Part shown: piece by piece, positions 21,890 through 32,109 of the stretch
How positions within the stretch are numbered: position 1 is the first letter of the stretch
Layout of the letters: each line of letters starts with the position of its first letter
NCBI RefSeq assembly: GCF_023159225.1
Contig: NC_063181.1
Location: 9,879,606 to 9,943,605, forward strand
Direction of reading: 5' to 3'
DNA length: 64,000 nucleotides
Source: Perognathus longimembris pacificus
Lineage: Eukaryota; Chordata; Mammalia; Rodentia; Heteromyidae
The notes under the pieces: generated by a model
What the model saw: the letters and a program-made list of their open reading frames with translations, nothing else
Told to the model about the DNA's origin: nothing
Databases searched by the model: none
Program-made: the position numbers and the translations under genes

Positions 21890-21995
21890 GATGAGAGGAA
21901 ATGGATTTAAGTTGCGGCTCTACCATGCAATGTGTGATCATTTTGGGCAAGTGTTTGAGAACTGTCGAGTTACTATCACTATCATAATAAAGCCC
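21890..21995 (+). mobile_element. MIR SINE fragment
   Basis: 'ttaagttgcggctctaccat' and 'tgtgtgatcattttgggcaa' match the MIR core (gctctgccacttactagctgtgtgaccttgggcaag). Confidence 0.6.
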
Positions 21996-22134
21996 AGGGA
22001 GACCCTCACAAAATTCCTGCTTTTGCATAGGTATCGTCTAGTCTTCAGCAAAGATCTTGGATACTGGTGGCAATTGGACTGATTTGAACAGCAGCTCCTC
22101 AATGTACAAACACATTGCCTGTGTGTGAAGGTTC

Positions 22135-22186
22135 CTCTTCCCCTCCTTCCCTTCCCATGTCTTCCCCCTTCCCCCTTCTCTAGCAC
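22135..22186. repeat. CT-rich low-complexity tract
   Basis: Pyrimidine-rich run with repeated 'cccttcccctt' units. Confidence 0.75.
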
Positions 22187-22296
22187 TGTCTCCTTCAGAA
22201 ATCTCTAGTGAGGTAGCAATGCCTCCCTTGCTTTCTTCCTTAGCTCTGCTCTGATGAACAAGGATGTCCAACGTAGGCATGAAACAGGAGAGAGTC

Positions 22297-22843
22297 GCAA
22301 TTTATTTATTTATTTTATTTTTATTGTTTCCCTTTATTGTCAAAGTGAAGTACAGAGGGGTTACAGTTTTGTATGTAAGGCACTGAGTACATTTCTTGTT
22401 CAACTTGTTGCCTCCTCCCTCATTTCCCCCCTTGCCTCCCCCTCCCCGTTTCCCTCTCCCCCCACCACCACCATGAGTTGTACAGTTGGTTTACACCAAA
22501 TGGTTTTGCACGTATTGCTTTGGGAATGGTTTGTCTTTTTATCCTTTGTCTCTCGATTTTGGTATTCCCTTTCCCTTCTCTAGTTCTAATACATGTATAT
22601 ACAGTATCCAAGGTACTAAGATATGGTGATCACAGGGATAAAACCACAGGAAGGGAATACGAGAGGGGAAAAAAAGGGTACGGTTCCACATGGCATGTTG
22701 AAAATAATTACAACCATGATATAATACAATTAGTATATGTTTAGGCTAGTCATAGCAGAAGATCACAATAGCCCAATAGCTATGTCCTTATGAACACATA
22801 AGATGATGCTAAATGAAATGAACTCCATGCTATGGAAACAAGT
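22297..22843 (-). mobile_element. L1 3' UTR with 5' inversion
   Basis: 22297-22665 is minus-strand L1 tail: a T-rich stretch for poly(A), 'cctttattgtcaaagtgaag', a C-rich polypurine complement at 22420-22472, and 'tagttctaatacatgtat'. From about 22670 to 22843 the L1 sequence is in plus orientation ('cccaatagctatgtcc', 'agatgatgctaaatgaaatg'), the same as 9150-9230. This head-to-head arrangement fits a twin-priming inversion. A 7-bp 'gagagtc' flanks both ends (22290-22296 and 22844-22850). Confidence 0.82.
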
Positions 22844-23024
22844 GAGAGTCATCAGTTTTAAGGACAACATACCCCTTCATCAATGAAGAATAATGGCAGA
22901 GCTGAAGGGCTGGAGGGGTAGAGCTAAGATTTTCTGCTGTTGTTTTTCTCTCAATACTCCCAAAGGGATTGAGGAACACCCAAAAGGCCACCTTTCCTGA
23001 GACCTTCCACCTACACCTACCTTC

Positions 23025-23170
23025 TTAGAGTAGGTTTTAGTCTTATGTTATGGATGGGGAAAAATGAGACTCATGGGAATGAAAAGGCTTGTGCAGTCTC
23101 ATAGTTCTAGCATTCAAACCCAACTCCCTCTGAGTCTGCGATTTGCCCTTATTCCTCCACATTATAGATT
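23025..23170 (-). mobile_element. MIR SINE fragment
   Basis: 'ttatggatggggaaaaatga', 'cttgtgcagtctcatagttc' and 'attcaaacccaactccctc' follow MIR in reverse complement. Confidence 0.6.
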
Positions 23171-24473
23171 CTCTCTCTCCCATCACCTCCAGAATATTTT
23201 TCTGGAGGAGAATCCTGTAGATCTCTGTTGTACTAACTCCTTCCCCATGGAATGGGCTTGCTGCAATCACCGCCTTCCCATTCTATTTGTCGTGGCTGGT
23301 CAAGATAGCCTTAGTACTCCATGGGAACTAGGGGAGAAATACGCTTGCTCACCCTTTAAGGGCCAAGGATGCAAAATTAAAGGATGGGCTCCTGTGAGTG
23401 GCCAACCCTGTGCTTGGGCATCCTGAAAGCCTCTTTGTGTCCTGTATCCATTTGCTCCCAGTCCAGATCCACACATCTCAAAAAGCATATGCATTTGGCC
23501 CTAGCAGTGTCCTTAATGTTTGTTCAACTACTTTCAGCCAGCCAAACCCTTTCATCGAGTCTATATTTTTATGGAAATCCAAGTAAAGGAATTTCTCTTA
23601 TGAGTCAGTCCCTGGTTGTTATGTCAAACCAAATTCACCACTGAGTCAAAATGATTACCAAGACTTCCCCAGCTCCACTTGGACCAACCACCCTCTACTT
23701 AACTAAAAAGGCACACCGTTCTCAATCATGGATTCTCAATCAGGAGAGACCCAGACTCCTTGGTAGAGAAAGGCAGTCTGTGGAAGCTACACAATGTAGG
23801 GAGAGAGGTAGTGGGAAATTCATTTCCATTGGAAAACACAGGAGACATCGCCCCTCTGCCAGCTGTCAATCAACTCCAAATCTCCTTGATACTGCCACAA
23901 AAGGTGGTCCAAAGATGACTGAACAAGGTGCCTTGCCAGGCTCCTTAGTCTTCACCTGGAAGCATCCCCTTTGTCCAGCACCGCCATGTTCTCACCAAAG
24001 AAAACCACAAGTCAAACATGATGGGGGAGGTGGGAGCCACATAGTCTTGTTTTGCTGTTGCAACTGAGAAACACCATTGTTATCTTATTTCTCAATCTGT
24101 TTTAAAACTATTTGTGAAAGCTTTTAAGCCATCTGAGGGGGAAAAAAGCAATCCAGCAGCAGCTAATCAAGTGTTGTCCTAACTGGTTTTGTGCTTTTCT
24201 GTTCAAGCAACATTGCCCTTTGTTTTGTTTTGTTTTGTTTTTAATTGAGCTGTGGAGTAACAGGAACATGGCTCAAAGAATGTAAGCAATGAACTAGAGA
24301 TCCAAGACCTGGGAATTCAAATCCCAGTGCTCTTGGCTTTCAGAGCTTCTGGGTAAAGCATTTCTGCTCTCCCCCCACCCACAGCCCCACCAGACCCGGA
24401 AGACAGCAGTAAATCTAATTTTTCTCACAGACAAAGGTTTCATAGGTCAAAAGAATGGTATGAATTTTTTTAT
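23171..24473. other. Unassigned non-coding stretch
   Basis: No gene is supported. The 138-codon plus-strand frame at 23651-24067 matches nothing I recognise and lacks a clear exon signature. A (TTTTG)n run lies at about 24217-24241. The part around 24070-24215 has no visible repeat. Confidence 0.45.
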
Positions 24474-25225
24474 AGTGATCGCCCTAGTACAGGGGCCCCC
24501 TCGTCCATGGGGAATGTTGAATTCCATAATATTCCATGCATGCCTGAAATGTTGTTTGACACCAAATCCTTTCTGTATATACTAGGTTCTTCTCTATCAC
24601 TGTTTCCTCCATACATACCTATGAAAATCTTAACTTACAAATTAGGCCCAGTGCATACTAAATGATAATAACTAATAATAAAATAGAACAATAATAACAG
24701 TATGTTATAATAAGAGTTGTTTAAATTTATCAATCACTGGAACGAGGAAACCTGTTGGGGAAGGTTTTGTAAAAGGAAGGAGGCCAGGGACTCTGATAGG
24801 AGGGGTAAAATAGAAAGTGTAAACAAGTGTGGAGATGTAGCAACAACCCCCCTCCCATTTCCCCTTATATAACGAACATAAGCCTTTTTTGTCAGTCATG
24901 GGGCTTGAAATCAGGGCCTGAGAACTGTCCTTGAACTTTACCACTCAAGGCCAGTGCTCTACCAATTTCAGCCACAGCATCACTTTTGGTTTCCTGGTGG
25001 TTAATTGGAGATAAGAGTCTCACAGACTTTCCTGCCCAGGCTGACTTCAAATATTGATCCTCAGATCTCAGCCTCCTGAGTAGCTAGGATTATGGCATGA
25101 GCCTCTTGGACCCAGCTTGAGCTATATTTTTAAACTCATGAATAGTTTACTTCCAGAATTTTTTATTGAATACTTTCAGGCCACAGTGGAATATAGGTAA
25201 CTGAAACTACAGACAATGTGGATAC
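24474..25225 (+). mobile_element. Tigger-type (Tc1/mariner) DNA transposon remnant
   Basis: 'tgatcgccctagtacagggg', 'gcatgcctgaaatgttg', 'catacatacctatgaaaat', 'acttacaaattaggcccag' and 'aataactaataataaaatag' follow the Tigger-family consensus. The far end resumes at 25170-25225 with 'ggtaactgaaactacagaca'. A B1-like/Geo SINE interrupts it, and about 160 bp before that SINE is unassigned. No transposase frame remains. Confidence 0.72.
24889..25117 (-). mobile_element. B1-like/Geo composite SINE in Tigger element
   Basis: Full-length minus-strand copy: Geo on the left ('gtcagtcatggggcttgaa' to 'ccaatttcagccacagcat'), the linker 'ggtggttaattggagataag', and the B1-like head ending 'cccagc'. It is inserted in the Tigger remnant. 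Confidence 0.88.
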
Positions 25226-26030
25226 TTTCTTAGTCTGTGTTCCATGGCTATAATGTGCAATGATGAGTCGCTATGTTCCTGCTCATCACCTCTCATCAGA
25301 CAAAAGACCTTGCAGCTTCCAACGTGAGCTGAGAACTTGACTTGAAATCCATTCCTTAATCACCATTTTCTCTGGCCGGGAGCTTTATTGCCTTCAACTG
25401 TCCAGGAAATGACAATGGTTGTCTGTCTCCTAACATGCTGAGAGAAAAAAGAAATGTATTTCCTAGGAGCACGTGTGGTCCTCACCACTTGACTTGCATT
25501 TTTCAGTTTCCATCACTTAGGTTCAAGCATAATTCACAATGTACCCCTGACCTTTCATCTACCAAACAGCAAAATTGAAATCAATGCTTCTCTCCAGGTA
25601 GCTCGACCAGAAGGGTGAGGTTGGAAAAGATTGGGGAAACAATGGAAGGGGTGACATTGATCAAAATGTGTTGCACTCATAAATTGATAACGTTGTAATA
25701 AAACTCTTTTGTACAACTGCTTAAAGACAATAATTTAAAAATAGGATTTTTTTAAAGAAAGTGCAATGCTTCCTTAAAAGCTCCTTGAAGTAAGAGGTAT
25801 AAGCACAAATCACAGAATAGAGAATGCCCAGGTTAGACTTTGGGATGTCTTCTTACTCATAGTCTCTCCATTACTTATCCGAGGTTGGTTTTCTCCTTAC
25901 CATGCCTAGAAGCCCTGGCAGCCTTGGGGTGGGGGGCAGTGCACCACTCCTCTGCTCAGTAGCATTTGACTCCCATCTCTTCTCCGTGCACTAGAATCAA
26001 GCACAAGGACTCCTGCCTTCAAATGACCAC
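25226..26030. other. Unassigned non-coding stretch
   Basis: No gene or named repeat is recognised. The start ('tttcttagtctgtgttccat') faintly resembles a MaLR end. Confidence 0.35.
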
Positions 26031-26405
26031 TATCTTAGTCTGTTTTCTGTGGCTCTAACAATATACTTGAGACAAGGTAAATGATAGGAAGAGAGATATA
26101 CTTTGGCTAAGAGGTTTGCAAACCCAACTGCTTGGTCTCTCCTTGCAGCACGGTTCTAGGGTCTACACATCACAAAATAGCAATAGAGGAAATGGATACA
26201 TGCCAAAGATGGGTGTATACAACAGAGAGAAGGGGAGCTGCTGGGCTTGTGTGTATGACAACCTGGTGTTATGATGACTAGCCCATTCTTGTGAGTACCA
26301 TGTTCATCCCATTATGGGAGTAGATCTCTCATGACCTCTTCAATGCCTACCACCCTTAAAGACTGCTACATGAGCACAAATAATATCCAAACTATAGCAC
26401 TTATT
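26031..26405 (-). mobile_element. MaLR-type LTR (MST/THE1-like)
   Basis: It starts 'tatcttagtctgttttctgt' and 'ggctctaacaatatacttga', the diagnostic reverse complement of MaLR LTR 3' ends. It continues 'gactagcccattcttgtgag' and 'cccattatgggagtag', and ends 'aatatccaaactatagcact'. Confidence 0.85.
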
Positions 26406-27404
26406 GTTAATTTGGGCCTGGGTATAGGGCAGTATCCTTTCAGGCCTCAGCCCAGAACAAGCCTGGCTAACTTCTTCTCTCTCCAGACTACACGTGTACT
26501 ATACAACACCTTCTCCCCAAAAGTCATTGAAGGCCCCTTTGCACTGGTCCTCACCCTTAGAGGCAGCCTCCTTGGAGGAGGCTAGAATGTCAGCTCTCTC
26601 TGTGGTTCTCTTCTGTTGCTGCTGCTGCTGATGTGTACACAGGAATGATACTAGAGGCCTGGAGATGCCTAAGCAGTTCATGGCTGTTGTTCAGTTCCCA
26701 TTGGGCCCATGATAATCACCTGTTCCTGCAGAAGCAGCCTTAGAGAGGTACAATGTGGAAACATGGAGGGGACACTTGCAAAGAAGTTGTCCTGAACAAA
26801 CACCAGATGCCGAGTGGATTTGCAAAGGAGAGAAATAGACTCTGGTCGTGTTATGCCACTGAGCTAGTTGGGGGTGTTTGTTATGGCAGGACAACCTAAC
26901 CTGTGATGACTAATAATTCAGAATAAATCCTAGGAGGAATGACCCAACCCACTATGAGTAATGCAGTTCTCACTTGGAAAATGGCTTGAGCTCTCAGCAT
27001 GTGACTGTATCGGTGCCTGTGTACCTGTGTGGAGGGCTAGTGCTCAGAGCTGTGGACATCCACCTTCATGGAATGTGTCTTCTACATGCATCCAGAGGGT
27101 CTTTGGGGACCTCACCACCATGATCGGCATCCTGACTGAGCTTGTACAGACTCTAGGGAGCCCAGTGGTCAGATAGTTCCAATGTGGTAACCATGACCTG
27201 CAGAAGGGGATGTAGAAGAATCCCTCCTGATGGTTCCATGGCATCCTGAGACTTCCCACGAGCCGCTCGTATCCAAAGGCCTTCCTCTAATCACATCTGT
27301 CCTTCCCAAAGTGCATCTTCCCTGAGATCCCAGGGGCAAGAGCAAGTCAGTAAAGCTCATGCACAAGCAAAGAAGGGAAGCAGCCATGCTCAAGCACCAA
27401 GAGA
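26406..27404. other. Unassigned non-coding stretch
   Basis: No gene or repeat is recognised. A short (CTG)n run sits near 26616-26631. The 60-84 codon frames have no family resemblance. Confidence 0.4.
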
Positions 27405-27720
27405 TGTAGCGTGGTGGTTCAGGCCCGTAATTTCAACTATTTGGGGAGATTAGAAACATCACAGTTCAAAGCCAACCTTGGGTGCCCCACAAAAAAATTA
27501 TCAAGACTCCATCTCTACAAACAAGTTAGGCTTAGTATTCATAGCTGTAATCCCAGCTATGTGGGAGTCAAAAATGGGAGATTTGTGGTCTGAGTTTAGC
27601 CTCAGGAAAAAGTATAGGAAAAACACAACCAGACTAGAAAGTTCCAAAGGTATCGAGCATTTTCCTAGCAAGCACACAATGTCCAGAATTCTAAGCCTGA
27701 AAACTGCCACAGTAATATTT
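27405..27720 (+). mobile_element. Old dimeric B1-like SINE with ID-like tail
   Basis: A first 7SL/B1-like unit ('gtggttcaggcccgtaattt', 'agttcaaagccaaccttggg', 'gactccatctctac') is followed by a second ('agctgtaatcccagctatgt', 'gtctgagtttagcctcagg'). An ID/tRNA-like segment follows ('gagcattttcctagcaagca'). The order B1-B1-ID resembles composite SINEs of sciurognath rodents. Confidence 0.65.
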
Positions 27721-27827
27721 TTAAAAAAGAAAGAAACAAGAGATTCAGCCCTCTTTCCCTTCCCCTAGGTTCGTAGGTCTCTGTATGTTTTCTGTGGAGA
27801 TCTCATTGAATAACAAGAAGGTCTTCC

Positions 27828-27915
27828 TTGGGCTGGGGTTGCATGGTTCAAATGGTACAGCATCCATCAAGCAAGCGTAATGCCCTGAGTTCAAACCTCA
27901 GTCCCAGGAAAAATA
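27828..27915 (+). mobile_element. ID-like SINE monomer
   Basis: 'gggctggggttgcatggttc' resembles an A box. It is followed by 'atcaagcaagcgtaatgcc' and the B box 'gagttcaaacctc', with an A-rich tail. It has no Geo half, so it is a free-standing ID-like copy. Confidence 0.7.
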
Positions 27916-28089
27916 AAAGACTAAGGAAAGAAAGGCCTCTCTTTTCCTCCCTCAATCCTCAGTTTAGCTCCTAACTCAGTCCATTTCATGAACAACTCCT
28001 TCCAGAGGTGAAGTTACGCAGTTCCAACAGCTGGCGAGTGGAGAAGACCAGAACCAACACCCACTCCTCCTGCCAGCTCTTTCTCTGGG

Positions 28090-28260
28090 CCCAGCAAACC
28101 AAGGGAAAAAAATCATTAAATGCTAAAATTTGCCACTCCTCTGAAAGCATTTTTGGCTGCCCCCTACGCAATGCCAATAAGGAGAGAAAAAGAAAAGAAA
28201 TCATTCCATCAATAAATAGCGCTGGCCTCCTTAGGTACAATTCTAATTAAAGTTAGACTA
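28090..28260. other. Repeat-free block, candidate conserved non-coding element
   Basis: An AT-rich block without repeats, with homeodomain-type cores ('cattaaatgc', 'caataaatag', 'ctaattaaag') and 'cgcaatgccaataag'. The texture resembles developmental enhancers, but only alignment with other mammals could show conservation. Confidence 0.3.
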
Positions 28261-28861
28261 CCAGAGCCCTTCTGGAAATGCCCAAAAATAAATGAAGGGC
28301 AATTTTTAGATGAGGCAAAGAGAGTTCCAAGGAAGGGGCTCGAGGCTGGGCATGGTGGCCACCTGACCTTCCTGGACACAGCTGGACGCAGCTGGCTGTG
28401 ATTTTCAATGACAGCAGCAGTCACCTACAAGCCCTGCCCACCGCCACCTTGTCCATTTCTCTTTCCCCCTTGTCTTCCCTTTGAATAATGTGTTTTTGCT
28501 GCTGCTTCAATCTCAGACCCTGCTCTGCACATTAACATGTATATTGCTTGGTTAAGGGCTATCTGGCCAGCTGGTTCTAAATCACTGGAAAATGACAGGA
28601 AGGTGATGGGGGTGGCATGGATGACAGACTCACTGGACCACCTATGTCACTTGTAAACAAATGTCCAGCTGAGTTCCATAGTTCCAACTTCAAGTTCACT
28701 CTTTTACTTGGAAGAGAACAAAGGTTTCCTCATCGGCTCTCTTGGGGTCGCCTTTCCCCAGTTATAGCCCCTGGATCATGCATCCTGGGTCATCACAATC
28801 ATTGGTTTGACCTTGCTTGGGACCAGGTACGGTGCTAAGCACTGAGGGTCACAATCACCCA

Positions 28862-29086
28862 ACTGGTATGAGTGGCTCCTGTTTGTAATTCTAGCTCCTT
28901 AGGAGGCTGAGAGCTAAGGATTGAAGTTCAAAGCAAGCCCCAGCAAGAAAGTCTGTGAGATCTTTCTCTCCAAAAAGCCAAAAGAGGAGTGTGAATCAAG
29001 TGGTAGAGAACTAGCCTGGAGCAAAAGAAAAGAGGCAAGGGGTAGTGTCCAGGCCCTGAGTTCAAGTTCTAGCATGGGCACCAAAC
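28862..29086 (+). mobile_element. B1-like/Geo composite SINE
   Basis: Head: 'gtggctcctgtttgtaattc', 'ccttaggaggctgagagc' and 'gttcaaagcaagccccag'. Geo: 'tgaatcaagtggtagagaac' and 'caggccctgagttcaagttc', with an A-rich end. It is diverged. Confidence 0.85.
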
Positions 29087-29589
29087 AAACAAACAACAAG
29101 TAAATAAGAAGGTTCACACAGTCAGTGCCCTTAGGGAACTGACAGGGTGGACCCTCATCATAACTTAGGTGGGACGCATCACCTACTGAGTAGCATGGGA
29201 AGGGCAGGATGCTAAGAACACAAAGGGCAACGAACCTTCTTTGATGGGTTCGGACCCAGGAAGGCTTGCTGGAGTAATTTAGCATGTGGCTAAACAAGGA
29301 AGCATTGACTGATAGCTTAGTAGCTCACATGCACTATGACCACATAACTATGATTATGGGGTCAGGCTATTAATTCTCTTCCTGGAATTCCCCATTCATG
29401 CATGCGACCTACATAGATAAATACATACATTCAAAATAGCCACTTGTTTTGGTCATCTATAAGGTATGTTTCAAAGAACCAGCTCCTCTTGTCTTGTGCT
29501 CCTGTGACTCTCACAAGGTGCCTGGGTTTGCTGACGTACAGTCAAGTATAAGACTCTGCTGAGTTAGAGGATGAGGCTGGGAGGGGAAG
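29087..29589. other. Unassigned non-coding stretch
   Basis: No gene or repeat is recognised. Confidence 0.35.
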
Positions 29590-29930
29590 AATGCTGACTG
29601 GAAAGCCCCGGAGTCATGAGACCACGTTGGCTTTAGGGGAACCATTCTGAGCTTTTTCTCTAACTGGAGCTTGAGAACCAGGAGGGATGGGAAAGAGATG
29701 TAATGACTGCAGTAGAACCGAGTCGTGGAGGGAAGGCCGTGGGTGCTGTATGGAATTCAGACTTCAACAGCAGGACAGTGGCGAGTCACTGGAGAAGGAC
29801 GTGACTGGGTTTGCCTGTAGAAAGACTGGGCCAATGGGAGAGAAGAAGACGGGATGAAGGGCGGAGTGAAGACTATGGAAACAGCAAAGAAGCACGGGCA
29901 ATAACCAGGAGAAAGATGGGGAGCAGTAGA
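29590..29930 (-). mobile_element. Possible L2 remnant
   Basis: Fragments such as 'gcgagtcactggagaagg' and 'acgtgactgggtttgcctgt' follow the reverse complement of an ancient L2-related repeat (gccactggag ... gtgacatgatctg). The match is weak. Confidence 0.4.
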
Positions 29931-31029
29931 TGTGGGAACCTTCTTCCTGCCCTTCCATCTGGCACTCCTAAGGGGTGAGCAGGGGACTAGTCAGCTATTG
30001 GCCTTGGCTGGTTGCAGAAATGTGAGAGGATCAAGAAGTGAGGCCCAGAAGAAAATCACCACCATGGGCAGGATAGGGCCTGGGCTCACAGGACCAGGAG
30101 TGTTATCTCTGTTATACCTCCACTGGTCGCTTCCAGCATTGGCCCTGGCGAGGTGGGAATGAAAGGGAAGGTCTTTCCGTGCCAAGTATATACTGTAGAT
30201 ACTTGGTACGTCCTAATCCATCTTCACAACATGGCCTCAGAAGCACAGGCTCCAGTCTGTGCTCAGTATGCGGGAATTACACAGTATGAGGGAGAGGTGG
30301 GTTCTGGTTCCAGCATGTCCATGCATGGTCTAGTCCATTCCATAGTGGGGTACAGTATTGGTGCAGAACACATGCACAGCTGCCTGTCTGCTTCCAACCA
30401 TCTCCTAGTTCCTGAGGATCCCTAACCTTGTAGATAGGTGACGCTCTACTGTTTGGAGGATCGCAGTAAGAAAATACATCTGTGTTTCTTCATAAGCCAT
30501 GTCTTTGTCGCCAGCAATATGAGCTTCAAGGGACCAAAGCCTTGTCATAGGTCAGATGATACAGCCCTCAGAGCACAAGGTGAGAAATGCAGGCAGACAT
30601 TCAGGGGAAACTAGGGGTCTGCCAAGTGGTAAGAGGTGACAGCATCTAAGTCACTCATGGCCGTACTTGTGTATATTCTGCCTAGTGCTTGGCATGTGGC
30701 CAATTCAAATTCTGCTGTTTAGAAATGTCTAGAATGTCTTGGAATATTTTCCACCTACAGCCAGTTGCATCTATGGCTACAGACAGGGCGTGTAGACACG
30801 GAGGGTTGACTCTCAGCTGCTGTGTGCATTGTCATTCTCACTCCCATTAGTAAGTTATCATCACTGAGCCTTACAGCAGGCAAAGGTCAGATGGAGATCT
30901 GCGGGCATTTGTCCCTGCACAGGCATAGATGCGAAAGGGTAGAGGGATGTGAAGGTATGAGGACCAGAACAAGTGTGGAATCTGGTTAAGGAGAGTAAAC
31001 CCAGGCTGCCACGGGGAGGAGACATTTAA
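29931..31029. other. Unassigned, one possible MIR
   Basis: 30160-30330 ('tacttggtacgtcctaatcc', 'cacaacatggcctcagaagc') may be a very diverged MIR on the minus strand. The rest has no recognised feature. The 90- and 76-codon frames have no known family. Confidence 0.3.
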
Positions 31030-31250
31030 CACCGACCAGGCACTGGGTTAGGTACTTCCTGTCGTTTCTGTCAATTATGTTTCTCAACGTGTAGCCTGGT
31101 TTGCTTATCGAGCCTCTGTTTACAGATGAGTAAAAAATGAAGATTCAGAGAAAAGGACTTAGCAAGGTTACACAGCTCATGGGAGGGAGGGCCAGAACAT
31201 AGTCTCAAATCCCTCAGACTTTGGAGTCCATGTTCTTTCAAACCTGCCGC
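31030..31250 (-). mobile_element. MIR SINE
   Basis: 'accaggcactgggttaggta', 'tttacagatgagtaaaaaat', 'gcaaggttacacagctcatg' and 'cagactttggagtccatg' cover nearly the whole MIR in reverse complement. Confidence 0.78.
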
Positions 31251-31439
31251 CCTGCTGAGATTCTGACCATGAGCCATCTGGCTTTGCCCATTCCTTCTAT
31301 GATAATTTGTTCCTCCCTCACCTCAAGCAAGAGCTGAGATCCGGACCTGAATATTTCCTATTCTCTGCTCAAGCTGAAGGGCACCTGCCTAGAAAACCAT
31401 AGGCCTGAGTTCAATCTCCAGTTCCCCTCTGCCCCCTAA

Positions 31440-31441
<2 letters not shown>

Positions 31442-31476
<35 letters not shown>
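31442..31476. repeat. (CA)n microsatellite
   Basis: Uninterrupted AC dinucleotides, about 20 bp before a B1-like/Geo SINE. Confidence 0.95.
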
Positions 31477-31481
<5 letters not shown>

Positions 31482-31497
31482 AAGAGTAGAAAGCTGA

Positions 31498-31741
31498 GTC
31501 AGGTGCTGGTGGCTCACACCTGTAATCCTAGCTACTCAGGTGGCTGAGATCTGAGGATCATGGCTCAAAGCTAGCCCAAGCAAACCAGCCCATGAGACTC
31601 TTATCTCCAATAAACTACTGCAAAAAAAAAAAAAAAAGCCAGAAGTAGCATTGTGGCTTAAGTGGCAGAGTGCTAGCTTTGAGCACAAAGAGATTCGGGG
31701 ATAGAGATCAGGCCCTGAGTTCAAGCCCTAGTACTGGCAAT
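31498..31741 (+). mobile_element. B1-like/Geo composite SINE, near full length
   Basis: The clearest copy. Head: 'ggtggctcacacctgtaatc', 'ctgagatctgaggatcatgg' and 'gagactcttatctccaataa'. Then come A-rich linker sequence and Geo: 'ccagaagtagcattgtggct', 'taagtggcagagtgctagc' and 'ggccctgagttcaagcccta'. The tail becomes an (AATA)n simple repeat to about 31785. Confidence 0.92.
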
Positions 31742-31785
31742 GAATAAATAAATCCATAAATAAATGAATGAATAAATAAATAAAG
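31742..31785. repeat. (AATA)n at SINE tail
   Basis: 'aataaataaa' units with TGAA interruptions, grown from the poly(A) tail of the SINE. Confidence 0.85.
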
Positions 31786-32091
31786 CTATCTAGAGAATAC
31801 GAAGTGTGGTACCTGGCCCATTACGGTTATTCAGGTGTGTGTGTCGTATGAACAAGACAGCGAATATAGAAAACATCATTGCAACTCAGCCATAGTTTAA
31901 CCACAACCACTCACACGCACCAAACCTAGAGATCATTCTTGGCTGACTAAATACAGTTATTTCCACAAGAAATATTTTTTAAAACAGATTCCTGCATCAT
32001 CCTCTAATTTTATATCTCTATCACCTCCTCTGAAGCCGGACACATGGACAGCCGTATGCCAGGCTCAAAAACATAATTAGAAAACAGGAGC
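31786..32091. other. Unassigned non-coding stretch
   Basis: No gene or repeat is recognised. Confidence 0.35.
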
Positions 32092-32109
32092 GGGGGGGGG
32101 GGGGGGGGG
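32092..32109. repeat. (G)18 homopolymer
   Basis: 18 consecutive guanines followed by AGGA. Long G runs are uncommon and error-prone in sequencing, so the length may be inexact. Confidence 0.9.

Noticed and set aside
23651..24067. 138-codon plus-strand frame
   Set aside because: No similarity to any family I know and no supporting context.
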